From assembly GCF_004217095.1 (NCBI RefSeq), contig NZ_SHKO01000004.1, positions 124,001 to 188,000 of the forward strand: a stretch of DNA of 64,000 nt, written 5' to 3'. The position numbers and the translations under genes were made by a program. The stretch's first letter is position 1. The number at the start of each line of letters is the position of its first letter. This document shows positions 1 to 9,342 of the stretch, piece after piece. Below the pieces are notes generated by a model. It was not told where the DNA came from. It searched no databases and worked only from the letters and a program-made list of their open reading frames with translations. This stretch comes from Advenella incenata. GTDB taxonomy: Bacteria > Pseudomonadota > Gammaproteobacteria > Burkholderiales > Burkholderiaceae_B.

Positions 1-4
1 GAAG

Positions 5-1255
5 GTGATTGCGCTGATTGGGCTGCTGCATGGCGGTTCGCATTTTTATCAACTGGTGTTGCCGTCACTGTACCTGTCGCTCAATCGTGATTTTGGCTAT
101 AGTTTTGCAGAACTCGGCTTTCTGGCCACGGTATTTTTTGTAGTCTCGGGTGTCGGACAGGCCTCATCAGGCTTTGTCGTAGACCATCTGGGCGCGCGCC
201 CCGTATTGCGTTTCGGATTGGCCTGTATGGTGATCTCTGCGTTGCTGATTGCAGTCGCGGACGCCTATTGGGTTTTTATCATTGCTGCTTTTATTGGCGG
301 GGCCGGCAATTCGGTCTTTCACCCGGTCGATTTTTCCATTATCAATCAGAATGTAAGCCAGCGGCGTCTGGGCCATGCTTTCAGTATTCATGGCGTCTCA
401 GGCAACCTGGGCTGGGCACTGGCGCCAATCTTCATTACCTTTTTTATTGTTCAGACCGGCTCGTGGCGCTTTGCTGCGGCCGCCGCAGCTGTCGTGCTTT
501 TTGCCCTGTTTCTGGCAACCTTTCTCGGGGCGTCGCTGCTGGCTACGCCGGCGGCGCAGACCGATACCAAGAGCGATAAACATACCGATAAGCAGGCCCA
601 GGAACGCCCCCGGGCTGCTGAACCGGGCTTTGCCGCCAAGCTGCGCCTACTGTTAAAAAACCCGGCGCTGTGGGGCGCATTCCTGTTCTTTGCATTTACC
701 TCCGGCTCAATGTCGTCGGTACAGAATTTCACCATTCCCATTCTTGGATCGCTTTATGGCATTGGCAAGGAATGGGCCAGTTCCGCGCTTTCGCTGTATA
801 TGGTTTCAGCGGGTGTAGGGCTGCTTATTGGCGGTTTTCTGGCCAGCAGCACCGACAGGACCGAACGCATTGTGGCCGGCTCGCTGGCAACCTCGGGGCT
901 GGTTTTCATTTTGCTGGCCATGGGCATGCTTCCCTCCGGGCTGGCAGTAGCCGGGCTGTGTGTGGCCGGATTCCTGAGCGGCATGGCTGGACCGTCCCGC
1001 GATATGCTGGTTCGACGTGTTACGCCCAAAGGCGCCCTTGGCTCCGTTTACGGTCTGGTCTATTCCGGCATGGATGTGGGTTCTGCTTTGGGACCCGTCG
1101 TATATGGCTTTATGCTGGATCACCAAACGTATCGTGGTCCCTGGCTGGTGTCCGGTCTGGCGCTGTTTGGCGCGGTGTTGGCGGCGCTCTGGGTTGCCCA
1201 TTGCGCCCGCAGGCAGCAGCAAGTGAGCTCTGTTGCCCAGGGCAGTGCGGCATGA
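5..1255 (+). CDS. MFS transporter, probably 5'-truncated by the window edge
   Basis: A polytopic protein of the major facilitator superfamily, about 12 membrane segments split into two halves by a hydrophilic linker near residues 180-215 rich in Lys, Asp, Thr and Arg. The first visible GTG is 5 bases into the window with no room for a ribosome binding site, and the reading frame already enters the first membrane helix, so the true start probably lies upstream of the window. The N-terminal helix (HGGSHFYQLVLPSLY) resembles the fosmidomycin-resistance/YfkF-like branch of MFS, known for exporters of small polar compounds, but the substrate cannot be read from the sequence. The gene ends at a TGA followed by a small CGCCTG/CAGGCG hairpin (1257-1274) without a T tract. 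Confidence 0.85.
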   Translation: MIALIGLLHGGSHFYQLVLPSLYLSLNRDFGYSFAELGFLATVFFVVSGVGQASSGFVVDHLGARPVLRFGLACMVISALLIAVADAYWVFIIAAFIGGAGNSVFHPVDFSIINQNVSQRRLGHAFSIHGVSGNLGWALAPIFITFFIVQTGSWRFAAAAAAVVLFALFLATFLGASLLATPAAQTDTKSDKHTDKQAQERPRAAEPGFAAKLRLLLKNPALWGAFLFFAFTSGSMSSVQNFTIPILGSLYGIGKEWASSALSLYMVSAGVGLLIGGFLASSTDRTERIVAGSLATSGLVFILLAMGMLPSGLAVAGLCVAGFLSGMAGPSRDMLVRRVTPKGALGSVYGLVYSGMDVGSALGPVVYGFMLDHQTYRGPWLVSGLALFGAVLAALWVAHCARRQQQVSSVAQGSAA

Positions 1256-1378
1256 GCGCCTGAATCGCCAGGCGTCCCCATGCATCCTGGTGGCTTTGAT
1301 GCCGGATTTCAACCTGCTTCAGACTGCCTATAAGCCAAAAGCCAACCTTTGCACAGGCGGTCATTGGCAGACAGGCAA

Positions 1379-1406
1379 TTGACCTGCGGGCATTCTGGCG
1401 TATACT
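1379..1406 (+). promoter_or_regulatory. sigma-70 promoter candidate for the small membrane protein
   Basis: TTGACC at 1379-1384 and TATACT at 1401-1406 are separated by 16 bases, close to the consensus hexamers and spacing. It would start transcription about 100 bases before the 49-codon gene at 1519 and is the only clear promoter in the gap that follows the MFS gene. Confidence 0.6.
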
Positions 1407-1518
1407 GGTCAGATCATCCTTGGATATAGCGTCAAGGCGACAATATATTCATACTGGCAATCACTTGTTTCATCCAAGGCGCCAACATGCGCGCCGTTAC
1501 ATTTTCAGGGAGGCTCCC

Positions 1519-1668
1519 ATGATGACAAATGTCAAGCTAAGCGTTAAACGATTGGCTGGATACGGCCTGGCCCTGGCGGCGCTCCTGTTTGTGTTTTCCC
1601 TGTATACCAATCCGGACCTGTACGTGTCTGTCTCCAATCTTTTCTGGTCCTGCTTCGGGGCTATTTAG
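1519..1668 (+). CDS. small membrane peptide of 49 residues
   Basis: A short open frame beginning ATG ATG with a strong upstream Shine-Dalgarno (GGGAGG). The product has a basic N-terminus (NVKLSVKR) followed by one hydrophobic stretch (GLALAALLFVFSLY) and a polar/aromatic tail, so it is expected to be a single-span inner-membrane protein, N-terminus in the cytoplasm. A near-consensus promoter lies about 110 bases upstream. No family is recognised. Promoter, ribosome binding site and coherent membrane topology together make this more credible than a chance frame. The frame stays open upstream to 1420, but that extension has no ribosome binding site. Confidence 0.55.
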   Translation: MMTNVKLSVKRLAGYGLALAALLFVFSLYTNPDLYVSVSNLFWSCFGAI

Positions 1669-2255
1669 TAAACACCATCGCCACTGTTTGCCATGCGTCG
1701 TTCTCGGCCGAATGTGAACGCAATGCCGTGTTCCCGGTTCCCTGATCATGCGCCCATGCGCAGCTTCCCTGGGGCACCTGTCGGTAAGCTGTGGATCCTG
1801 TCGCGCGCACATATCCGCGTACGCATGCGTACTTATTTGCTTGGCACCTCGCATATGCTGGCTGTTAACAGCCAGGACAAGATCAGCGGCCGGCACCACA
1901 TCAAGGTTTCCAAATTCAGCGATGCTGCGGGTGTCGTTGCGCCGGGACAGCAAGGAGCCGACAGATTCTATGGGAAAAGCATCAGGCGATGCGAGCCAGT
2001 GCATGAGCTGCGTGTAATCGCGATAGATTTCACATTATGATATTGTCATTTCACAACATGAATTTTGCATGTTGCAGTCGCAAATTTTATATTTCATTAT
2101 CGCAAATTTGATTTCATAATATAAAATAAAAATTATAACTATATGATTTATATAAATATAATAATTAGTCTTATATAAGATATAAGTGTATATTGCACTG
2201 CGGTCTTCAGATAGAATTTTCTCCATGGATCTTTTTTTATATACAGGAGTAAATC
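1669..2255. other. 587-base stretch without a convincing gene; AT-rich aceA upstream region
   Basis: The first 370 bases have normal GC and hold overlapping open frames on both strands, none with a ribosome binding site or a recognisable domain; a decayed gene is possible but unproven. From about 2036 to 2230 the composition falls to almost pure A/T, with many TATA-like words, ending at the AGGAG site of aceA. This is most simply the promoter and operator region of isocitrate lyase. Confidence 0.5.
2078..2109 (+). repeat. direct repeat TCGCAAATTT, possible operator for aceA
   Basis: Two identical 10-base words lie at 2078-2087 and 2100-2109, 22 bases apart start to start (two helical turns), and an inverted TTTGC half-site lies just before at about 2064. 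Same-face spacing upstream of a carbon-regulated gene suggests a regulator binding site. TTTGC/GCAAA half-sites recall those of RamB/ScfR-type regulators of acetate genes, but the match is only suggestive. Confidence 0.35.
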
Positions 2256-3557
2256 ATGTCAAAACGCGAAACTGCCATCCGTAACCTGCAAAAAGAGTGG
2301 GCAGAAAATCCACGCTGGCAGGGTATCAAACGAGGCTACGGCGCCGAGGAAGTGATCAAGCTGCGTGGTTCCCGGCAGAACGAATACACACTGGCCCGTA
2401 CCGGCTCAGAAAAGCTGTGGGACTTGCTCAACAATGAGCCTTTTGTTAATACACTGGGCGCGCTGACCGGCAACCAGGCGATGCAACAGATCAAGGCGGG
2501 CCTCAAAGCGATCTACCTGTCGGGCTGGCAGGTCGCCGGCGATGCCAATATTGCAGGTGAAATGTATCCGGACCAGTCGCTGTATCCTGCAAACTCGGTT
2601 CCTTCCGTGGTTCGCCGCATCAACAATTCGCTGACACGTTGTGACCAGATTCAGTGGATGGAAGGCAAGGAAGAGGGTGACGATGGCTATATTGACTACT
2701 TTGCGCCGATCATTGCCGATGCAGAAGCCGGGTTCGGCGGTGTACTGAATGCGTTCGAGCTGATGAAATCCATGATCGATGCCGGTGCTTCAGGCGTTCA
2801 CTTTGAGGATCAGTTGGCTTCGGTTAAAAAATGCGGCCATATGGGCGGCAAGGTATTGGTGCCAACGCGTGAGGCTGTTGCCAAATTGGTATCTGCCCGC
2901 CTGGCAGCGGACGTCATGGGCGTACCCACCGTGTTGCTGGCGCGTACCGATGCGGATGCCGCTGATCTGATTACCAGCGACGTTGATGAGAACGATCAGC
3001 CGTTCCTGACCGGCGAGCGCACACCCGAGGGCTTTTTCCGCACCAAACCTGGTTTGGACCAGGCTATTTCGCGCGGGCTGGCCTACGCGCCGTATGCCGA
3101 TCTGCTGTGGTGCGAGACCTCAACGCCGAATCTGGATGATGCGAAAAAATTTGCCGAAGCGATTCACAAACAATTCCCGGGCAAACTGCTGGCCTATAAC
3201 TGCTCGCCATCCTTTAACTGGAAAAAGAACCTGGACGACGTGACCATTGCCAAATTCCAGCGCGAACTGGGTGCCATGGGCTACAAATTCCAGTTCATCA
3301 CCCTGGCCGGTTTCCATGCGCTGAACTATGGCATGTTTGAACTGGCTCATGGTTATGCACGCAATCAGATGAGTGCATTTGTCGAGTTGCAGCAGAAAGA
3401 GTTTGCGGCGGCCGAGCTGGGCTTTACTGCTGTTAAACATCAGCGTGAAGTGGGTACAGGCTATTTTGACGCGGTTACCCAGACAATCGAAGGGGGCCGC
3501 TCTTCGACAACCGCGCTGACCGGCTCTACCGAAGAGGCCCAGTTCTCTCACGGTTGA
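2256..3557 (+). CDS. aceA: isocitrate lyase
   Basis: Cleaves isocitrate to succinate and glyoxylate, the first step of the glyoxylate shunt, needed for growth on acetate, fatty acids and other C2 sources. The 433 residues match the usual length of the proteobacterial enzyme (434 in E. coli). The catalytic loop KKCGHMGGK is present with the nucleophilic Cys at residue 193, and the metal/substrate region FEDQ precedes it. The start is fixed by AGGAG eight bases upstream. It stands alone: malate synthase is not adjacent. A bidirectional terminator follows. Regulation probably acts through the AT-rich region just upstream. Confidence 0.98.
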   Translation: MSKRETAIRNLQKEWAENPRWQGIKRGYGAEEVIKLRGSRQNEYTLARTGSEKLWDLLNNEPFVNTLGALTGNQAMQQIKAGLKAIYLSGWQVAGDANIAGEMYPDQSLYPANSVPSVVRRINNSLTRCDQIQWMEGKEEGDDGYIDYFAPIIADAEAGFGGVLNAFELMKSMIDAGASGVHFEDQLASVKKCGHMGGKVLVPTREAVAKLVSARLAADVMGVPTVLLARTDADAADLITSDVDENDQPFLTGERTPEGFFRTKPGLDQAISRGLAYAPYADLLWCETSTPNLDDAKKFAEAIHKQFPGKLLAYNCSPSFNWKKNLDDVTIAKFQRELGAMGYKFQFITLAGFHALNYGMFELAHGYARNQMSAFVELQQKEFAAAELGFTAVKHQREVGTGYFDAVTQTIEGGRSSTTALTGSTEEAQFSHG

Positions 3558-3624
3558 TGGTGCAACTGGCCCGGTACGGTTGCTGGTTTGACCGGATCGG
3601 GTATAGCACGTTGACGATACGCTA

Positions 3625-3665
3625 ATAAAAAAGGCCACCGGATTGACTATGCCGGTGGCCTTTTT
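3625..3665. terminator. bidirectional intrinsic terminator between aceA and mltB
   Basis: Perfect 9-base stem GGCCACCGG (3633-3641) with CCGGTGGCC (3652-3660), a 10-base loop, an A run before and a T run after, so it can stop transcription from both sides of this convergent junction. Confidence 0.9.
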
Positions 3666-3859
3666 GTTGCTGGGCGCATGCCATCGTTGACTACAGAGCT
3701 GAACAACAAATAGGTGTAATAAATCCGTTTAATTAGTCGGCGGCCTGTTGGTTGCGGCTAATTGCACGTGTGTTAAGCAGCAAGCGCCTGAGCCCGGGTC
3801 CGTGTTAACACCGGCGCAGGCACCAAAGCGCGCCTGCGCTTGCCCGGACAGAAGCGTCG

Positions 3860-4981
3860 TCAATACGGCATGGTGACCTGATGGCCGCTGCTGCGCTGCC
3901 GGCTTGCCAGGCCATAAGCCAGCTCTGCCACCGAGGCAGCATAAAAATAGCTACGATTGTATTTGGTGATGGCGAAAAAGTTGCGTGTGGCAGTACGATA
4001 TTCATGGCTGCCGCGAACTTCGTCGCGCAGATCAATGACGCCGATCTCCTTGCCGTTTTGCCAGTTGCCGCCCGTGCTGCCGGCGCGCAGCGTCGCGCCG
4101 CGACTTTGCAACTGGCTCCAGGTCATGGATGGCTCCAGGCCGCCGTCAACCAGCGCTGCAGCCCCAGCCGGCAATGTCACTGGTGCGAACACGGGGGTAT
4201 CGGCACGCCAGCCATGCTTGGCAAGATAATTGGCCACGGACAGAATGGCGTCCTGCGTACTGTAGCGCAGGTCAATATGCCCGTCATTGTCGCCGTCTAC
4301 CGCATAATGTTCGATACTAACCGGCATGAATTGCGGCAGGCCGATGGCGCCGGCAAATGATCCGGTCGCACTGTTGGCGTCCACTTTGTCACGATAGTCC
4401 AGATCCAGCAGGGCGGCCAGCTGGTTGCGGAACATCTGTCCTTTTTCAGGACGGTTCGGTTCCGGATGGTTAAAGCCCAGCGTATAAAGAGTATCCAGAA
4501 CGCGGAATGATCCGGTCTGTTCGCCATACACTGTTTCCACACCGATGATGGATGCAATAATGGCTGCGGGCACGCCGTATGTTTTCTCGGCGCGGTTCAG
4601 CGTCTGGCGGTTAGCGTTCCAGAATGCGGTTCCCTTGCGCAAACGAATCGGCTCGACGAAACGGCTGCGGTAGCTTTGCCAGGCGCGCGTGACACGCCCG
4701 CCCGAACCCTTGGGCGTCATCAGTCGAATCACCCGATCATCCACGGTAGCCGTGGCAAGCAGCTGTTCGATATGCGAGCGTGGTATGCCATGGCGCTCTG
4801 ATACCTGGGCCACAAAGGTATTGCGGTTCGCGCTCAGGCTCCTGTTTTCTGCCGCCCAGCCCGTGGGTCCGCTGGCACCCGTTGAGCTTGCCGAGCCGCT
4901 ACTGCTCGATTGGCTGGTGGAGGAGCAGGCTGCAAGGGACAGCAGCAATACAGGAACAAGCAGTGCAAATGATCGTTTCAA
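3860..4981 (-). CDS. mltB: lytic murein transglycosylase B, lipoprotein
   Basis: Cleaves the MurNAc-GlcNAc glycosidic bond of peptidoglycan with formation of 1,6-anhydro-muropeptides; expected on the inner face of the outer membrane. The precursor has a classic lipoprotein signal, with lipobox LAAC, followed by a Ser/Gly-rich tether, then the SLT_2 domain with the catalytic Glu in the motif IGVETVYGE and the GLPQFMP block. I place the start at TTG 4981 because it gives a compact signal peptide (LKRSFALLVPV...). The ATG at 5029 adds 16 residues that would disturb the signal's n-region. Product 373 residues. Monocistronic, convergent with aceA and divergent from the next gene. Confidence 0.93.
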   Translation of the reverse strand: MKRSFALLVPVLLLSLAACSSTSQSSSSGSASSTGASGPTGWAAENRSLSANRNTFVAQVSERHGIPRSHIEQLLATATVDDRVIRLMTPKGSGGRVTRAWQSYRSRFVEPIRLRKGTAFWNANRQTLNRAEKTYGVPAAIIASIIGVETVYGEQTGSFRVLDTLYTLGFNHPEPNRPEKGQMFRNQLAALLDLDYRDKVDANSATGSFAGAIGLPQFMPVSIEHYAVDGDNDGHIDLRYSTQDAILSVANYLAKHGWRADTPVFAPVTLPAGAAALVDGGLEPSMTWSQLQSRGATLRAGSTGGNWQNGKEIGVIDLRDEVRGSHEYRTATRNFFAITKYNRSYFYAASVAELAYGLASRQRSSGHQVTMPY

Positions 4982-5177
4982 GAGGAACCCCGTGAAGTTG
5001 TATTGAGATATGGCAGTTAGCAGCATCATGCCACAAGTTGCTGCAAAAACTGAGCGATTGAGTATGGGCCGCAGGATTGCCGCGCGTCTCGTTGCGCCGC
5101 AAAATATGGTAGATTGTATGCAGATAAAATAAGATCAATCAATAGTAAATTAGTTATTTGAAAGCAGGACGAATACT

Positions 5178-6104
5178 GTGGAGACACTATTCATAACGCA
5201 TTCTTCGTGCCACAGGCACGAAATGCATGCCTGGCATCCCGAGTCGCCAGCGCGGCTGGACGCCATTAATGACCGGCTTGTCGCAAGCGGTCTTGCCGAT
5301 TTTCTGAATCATGTGCCGGCGCGCGAAGCACAGGAAGCCGATCTGTTGCGTGTGCATACCGAGGAACATGTGCGGTTTCTGCGCGAGCATGCGCCCGAGC
5401 AAGGGTATTTTAACGTCGATACCGAAGAAACCTGCATGAATCCTCATACATGGCAGGCGGCATTACATGCAGCAGGCGCCGGGCTGGAGGCCATAGACCA
5501 GATCATGGCCGGCCGCGCACGCAACGCCTTTTGCGCCGTCCGCCCGCCAGGGCATCATGCCGAGCCGGCGCGCTCCAGCGGGTTCTGCTTTCTGAATAAT
5601 GTGGCGATTGGCGTGCGCTATGCGCAGCAACAATATGGTCTCAAGCGCATCGCTATTGTCGACTTTGACGTTCATCATGGCAATGGCACCGAGGCGGCCT
5701 TTGCCAACGATGAGTCGGTCATGATGTGCAGTTTTTTTCAGTACCCCCTATTTCCCAATAGTGGTGTGGATCATCCGGCTGACAATATGCACAACAGTCC
5801 GGTTGCTGCCTACACCAAAGCTGAAAAGATTCGTGAACTGGTCGCAAGTCTTTGGCTGCCGGCCCTGGAGGCATTCAGGCCAGAGTTGATTTTTATTTCA
5901 GCTGGCTTTGACGCCCATCGTGAAGACGATATGGGGCAGCTTGACCTGGTTGAAAAGGATTATGTCTGGCTCACCAGCCAGGTGAAGGCAATAGCCGATA
6001 AATACAGCAATGGGCGTATCGTCAGCATGCTCGAGGGTGGTTATGCGCTATCGGCGCTGGGCCGAAGTGTAGAGGCCCATATCCGGACGCTGGCCGGTTT
6101 GTGA
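5178..6104 (+). CDS. histone deacetylase family protein (acetoin-utilisation/acetylpolyamine deacetylase type)
   Basis: A zinc amidohydrolase of the arginase/deacetylase fold, 308 residues. Diagnostic blocks are RPPGHHAEP (tandem His about residues 126-127), VDFDVHHGNG with zinc ligands Asp164 and His166, the third ligand in SAGFDAH (Asp245), and the catalytic Tyr in EGGYAL (289). Bacterial members remove acetyl groups from small amines such as acetylpolyamines or from acetyl-lysine; the substrate is not determined here. The start is GTG preceded by AGGA. Probably a single-gene unit: the divergent mltB lies upstream and a strong hairpin follows. Confidence 0.9.
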   Translation: METLFITHSSCHRHEMHAWHPESPARLDAINDRLVASGLADFLNHVPAREAQEADLLRVHTEEHVRFLREHAPEQGYFNVDTEETCMNPHTWQAALHAAGAGLEAIDQIMAGRARNAFCAVRPPGHHAEPARSSGFCFLNNVAIGVRYAQQQYGLKRIAIVDFDVHHGNGTEAAFANDESVMMCSFFQYPLFPNSGVDHPADNMHNSPVAAYTKAEKIRELVASLWLPALEAFRPELIFISAGFDAHREDDMGQLDLVEKDYVWLTSQVKAIADKYSNGRIVSMLEGGYALSALGRSVEAHIRTLAGL

Positions 6105-6152
6105 GCTGCCAGAGCATGTTTTTTTGCGATCAAAGCAGGTTATTGATCTGAA

Positions 6153-6185
6153 AAACCGCTCCGTATTGCCAATATGGGGCGGTTT
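6153..6185 (+). terminator. hairpin after the deacetylase gene
   Basis: AAACCGCTCC (6153-6162) pairs with GGGGCGGTTT (6176-6185), one G-T wobble, and the 13-base loop can pair further (TATTG/CAATA). The short T run at its 3' edge fits an intrinsic terminator; it also separates the gene from etfBA. Confidence 0.7.
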
Positions 6186-6323
6186 GTTGCGCTGTGCAAA
6201 ACAGGAAACGCAAAATTCACCCGTTTGAATGAATTAGCCAAATCGCTCGTAGCAAGCATGTAAAATAATCGGGTTCAGTAATAAGTCCGGGGCGAGTGCC
6301 CCGTAAATCAAGGAGATTGTTGG

Positions 6324-7073
6324 ATGAAGGTATTGGTGCCTGTTAAGCGTGTTGTTGACTACAACGTCAAAGTGCGCGTTAAGTCAGATCAGTCTGGCGT
6401 TGATATTGCAAACGTGAAAATGTCAATGAATCCGTTTGATGAAATCGCTGTTGAAGAAGCAACACGGCTCAAGGAAGCAGGTACGGCCACAGAAGTCATT
6501 GCGGTCTCTTGCGGTGTAGCGCAGTGCCAGGAAACCCTGCGCACAGCCATGGCCATTGGCGCTGATCGCGCTGCGCTGGTTCAGACCGATGTCGAATTGC
6601 AGCCGCTGGCGGTAGCCAAGCTGCTCAAGGCAGTGGCCGAGAAAGAACAGGTTAATCTGGTCATTCTGGGCAAGCAGGCCATTGACGACGACGCCAATCA
6701 GACCGGCCAGATGCTGGCTGCGCTGCTGGGCTGGCCGCAAGCCACGTTCGCCAGCAAGGTCGTCATCGAAGGTGAGCACGCCAAAGTGACGCGTGAAGTG
6801 GATGGTGGTCTGGAAACCATTTCGGTAAAACTGCCCGCGATTATTACAACCGATCTTCGTCTGAACGAACCGCGCTACGTGACGTTGCCAAACATCATGA
6901 AAGCGAAGAAAAAGCAGCTGGATACGCTGACACCGGAAGAGCTGGGGGTCGATGTAACGCCACGGATCAAAACACTGAAAGTGAGCGAGCCACCTTCACG
7001 CAAGGCAGGTATCAAAGTGGCCGATGTTGCAGGGCTGGTAGACAAACTCAAGAATGAAGCGAAGGTGATTTAA
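6324..7073 (+). CDS. etfB: electron transfer flavoprotein subunit beta
   Basis: Small subunit of the ETF heterodimer, which takes electrons from acyl-CoA and other flavin dehydrogenases and passes them to ETF:quinone oxidoreductase. 249 residues, the usual length. It starts with the typical [20 protein letters not shown] and carries the AMP-binding region around [17 protein letters not shown]. The ribosome binding site AAGGAGA is strong. One base separates its stop from the etfA start, so the two are co-translated. No dehydrogenase gene is adjacent, so this is probably the general housekeeping ETF. Confidence 0.97.
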   Translation: MKVLVPVKRVVDYNVKVRVKSDQSGVDIANVKMSMNPFDEIAVEEATRLKEAGTATEVIAVSCGVAQCQETLRTAMAIGADRAALVQTDVELQPLAVAKLLKAVAEKEQVNLVILGKQAIDDDANQTGQMLAALLGWPQATFASKVVIEGEHAKVTREVDGGLETISVKLPAIITTDLRLNEPRYVTLPNIMKAKKKQLDTLTPEELGVDVTPRIKTLKVSEPPSRKAGIKVADVAGLVDKLKNEAKVI

Positions 7074-7074
7074 T

Positions 7075-8004
7075 ATGACAACTCTAGTTATTGCAGAACA
7101 TGATAACCAGCAGTTAAAACCGGCAACATTGAATGCGGTCGCTGCTGCGCAGAAAATCGGTGGCGACATTCATATTCTGGTTGTCGGCGGCGGCGCACAG
7201 GATGTCGCGGCCCAGGCAGCCAAGGTTGCAGGTGTTGCCAGCGTACTGCTGGCCGATGCCGAGCATTTGAAAGATTTCCTGGCTGAAAACGTGGCCGAGC
7301 AGGTCCTGGCGGTTGCCGGCGATTACAGCCATATCGTTTTTCCTGCGACGGCATCTGGTAAAAATGTGGCGCCGCGCGTTGCCGCGAAACTGGATGTGGC
7401 ACAGATCTCCGATATTACTGCGGTCGATTCGCCAGACACATTCGAGCGTCCCATTTATGCGGGTAATGCTGTTGCCATTGTGCAGTCTTCCGACGAGAAA
7501 AAAGTCATCACCGTGCGCGTCACCGCTTTTGATGGTGTTGCGGCCGAAGGCGGCACTGCCGAAGTCAAAACCCTACAGGCAGTTGCCGATTCCGGTCTGT
7601 CTTCATTCGTCGGTCGTGAAGTGGCCAAGAATGATCGTCCTGAACTGACGGCTGCAACGGTTGTTGTATCTGGCGGTCGTGGCATGGGCAGTGCAGAAAA
7701 CTTCAAGCTGCTCGAGCCGCTGGCCGACAAGCTTGGCGCCGCACTGGGCGCTTCGCGTGCTGCGGTTGACGCCGGTTTCGCTCCGAACGACTGGCAGGTA
7801 GGTCAAACCGGTAAAATCGTTGCGCCGCAATTGTACGTGGCCATCGGTATTTCAGGTGCGATCCAGCATCTGGCCGGCATGAAAGACTCCAAAGTCATCG
7901 TAGCCATCAATAAAGATCCGGAAGCGCCGATTTTTGGCGTTGCCGACTACGGCCTGGTTGCCGACCTGTTCACTGCCGTACCAGAACTGGAAAAAGCAAT
8001 CTGA
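7075..8004 (+). CDS. etfA: electron transfer flavoprotein subunit alpha
   Basis: Large ETF subunit, 309 residues. The N-terminal half (ETF alpha/beta fold) is followed by the C-terminal FAD-binding domain with the block [13 protein letters not shown] near residue 200 and the terminal signature [16 protein letters not shown] plus [15 protein letters not shown]. It forms the FAD-holding heterodimer with EtfB in the cytoplasm. Translation is coupled to etfB (one base between stop and ATG). Downstream lies a structured, repeat-bearing gap before the convergent M48 protease gene. Confidence 0.97.
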   Translation: MTTLVIAEHDNQQLKPATLNAVAAAQKIGGDIHILVVGGGAQDVAAQAAKVAGVASVLLADAEHLKDFLAENVAEQVLAVAGDYSHIVFPATASGKNVAPRVAAKLDVAQISDITAVDSPDTFERPIYAGNAVAIVQSSDEKKVITVRVTAFDGVAAEGGTAEVKTLQAVADSGLSSFVGREVAKNDRPELTAATVVVSGGRGMGSAENFKLLEPLADKLGAALGASRAAVDAGFAPNDWQVGQTGKIVAPQLYVAIGISGAIQHLAGMKDSKVIVAINKDPEAPIFGVADYGLVADLFTAVPELEKAI

Positions 8005-8087
8005 TCCATTCCTGATGCAATACGTGCAGGCAGATGCAATTTATAGATCTGTCTGCAATATGCAGCAGGAAACACGTTTGGCACAAA

Positions 8088-8136
8088 ATTTCACCCGTGA
8101 TGTCGGCCTGTTTCAGGTCGGTACCACGGGTGAAAT
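8088..8136. repeat. long inverted repeat after etfA
   Basis: ATTTCACCCGTG (8088-8099) and CACGGGTGAAAT (8125-8136) form a perfect 12-base stem. The 25-base loop contains a second stem, CCTG/CAGG. There is no T tract, so it is an mRNA 3'-end structure or processing element rather than a standard terminator. Confidence 0.6.
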
Positions 8137-8149
8137 GCATTTCGGTAAA

Positions 8150-8230
8150 GCGATCTGAAGCACAGCAATTTGAAGTGTCGCAATCTGTGGAGCTGCAATC
8201 TGAAAAATAGCAGTGCGAAGTGATGCAGTA
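8150..8230. repeat. degenerate 15-base tandem repeat, five copies
   Basis: Units start at 8150, 8165, 8180, 8195 and 8210, each beginning GCAATCTGAAG or a near variant, with a partial sixth at 8225. The period is exact while the sequence has drifted. It sits between the etfA hairpin and a GC-rich inverted repeat. Confidence 0.6.
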
Positions 8231-8272
8231 AAAAAACGCATTCAAGCGTGTACCGTCATCAGGGGATGCGTC

Positions 8273-8346
8273 ACGGGGACCGGCCCGGTGGGATGAACCC
8301 GAAGGGCCGAACGGGAAGGGGTCCGGAACTGCTGAACCGGCCCCGT
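8273..8346. repeat. GC-rich inverted repeat beside the protease gene end
   Basis: ACGGGG plus CCGG (8273-8283, with one bulged base at 8279) pairs with CCGG plus CCCCGT (8337-8346). It lies just downstream of the stop codon of the minus-strand protease gene and could protect or end that transcript. No T run is visible on the minus strand. Confidence 0.4.
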
Positions 8347-8359
8347 CCGCAGGCGCAGA

Positions 8360-9091
8360 TTACATTGCTTCGATGCGATCGGCCCGGTTGCCCGAATCGG
8401 GGTGGCTGGAAAATACGCTGGAACTGCCCTGGGACAGGGATTCGAGCTTGCGTAGTGCGGACACAGCAGCTGATTTGTCATGCCCCTGTTCCTTGAGCAC
8501 TTTCAGGCCGAAAGCGTCGGCCGCGTATTCATGCGACTGGGAATACTGGGCATTGACCAGACCGTTGGCAAGTGCGCCCAGCTGGCTACCCGAAAGCGTG
8601 GACAGAATGGGGACGCCACTGGCTGCACCCGCCTGCTGTGCAGCCAGGGTTAGCATGCTTGAGCGCGCCTGGGCCTTGGAATGCCCTTCGATAACGTGCC
8701 CGACCTCGTGGCCCAGCACAAACAGCAATTCGTTGTCGGTCATTTTATCCATCAGGCCGGAGTAGACGCGGATACTGCCATTGGGCAACGCAAAGGCATT
8801 GACCTCGGGATTGAGATAAGCCTTGAACTGTAAGGGCGTGCCCTGATAGCTGCTCAGATTACGCGTGACTTTGGCAAGCCGGGTGGCATATTTGCTGTTT
8901 GCAGACGCAATTTTGTTCTGGGAGTCGAGCTGTTGCTGGGAACTCACAGCCAGTTCCTGAATCTGTTCGTCGGAAACCGTGGCTGCCTGAAACAGGGAAG
9001 AAGCAGCGCCGACCATGCCGGCCATATCCATATTCTGGCAGGCGGTCAGGGAACCTACGGCGAGTGCGGCAAGAGCGATGTGTCTGAACAT
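8360..9091 (-). CDS. M48 family zinc metalloprotease, LoiP-like lipoprotein
   Basis: A 243-residue outer-membrane-type lipoprotein protease. The lipobox is LTAC with lipidated Cys18. The zinc motif HEVGH lies at residues 128-132 and the third ligand is the Glu of HEYAADAFGL (189), the typical M48B arrangement of LoiP/YcaL, which degrade misfolded periplasmic or outer-membrane proteins. The start at 9091 is chosen because AAAGGAAAA precedes it and it opens directly into the signal peptide. The frame remains open to 9202 but without a ribosome binding site. Convergent with etfA and apparently monocistronic. Confidence 0.92.
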   Translation of the reverse strand: MFRHIALAALAVGSLTACQNMDMAGMVGAASSLFQAATVSDEQIQELAVSSQQQLDSQNKIASANSKYATRLAKVTRNLSSYQGTPLQFKAYLNPEVNAFALPNGSIRVYSGLMDKMTDNELLFVLGHEVGHVIEGHSKAQARSSMLTLAAQQAGAASGVPILSTLSGSQLGALANGLVNAQYSQSHEYAADAFGLKVLKEQGHDKSAAVSALRKLESLSQGSSSVFSSHPDSGNRADRIEAM

Positions 9092-9270
9092 GTATTTTCC
9101 TTTGATAAAGCCTTGCTGATAGCGGCAGCCCGCCGTGCCCCGCGGAGCAGGCAAGAGGCAACCATGCGGGTACGGGACGAGCCTGAACGACAGCAAAACC
9201 ACTGAAAGCGACGTAAAATTTCTGCTGATTATATTTATTTTGTCGTCTTTTGACCATTGGGAACACTAAT

Positions 9271-9294
9271 AGGTCTAACAACAGGTCTAACAAC
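9271..9294. repeat. perfect 12-base tandem duplication
   Basis: AGGTCTAACAAC occurs twice without a gap (9271-9282 and 9283-9294), in the spacer between the protease start and the end of the next minus-strand gene. It looks like slippage; no function is evident. Confidence 0.6.
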
Positions 9295-9342
9295 GCGGTC
9301 CACAAGTGCACGCTGGCTGCATTGGCATGCTCATCGGACCGT

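Noticed and set aside
1537-2040. Overlapping frames on both strands before aceA (155 and 115 codons)
   Set aside because: Part of the minus frame looks mildly protein-like (FPIESVGSLLSRR region), perhaps a gene relic, but it loses that character and has no start signal, so it is not called.
7970-8245. Minus-strand frame with an apparent Cys pentapeptide repeat (xxSxC)
   Set aside because: The pattern results from reading the 15-base tandem repeat in one frame. It starts at TTG without a ribosome binding site and overlaps the etfA end.
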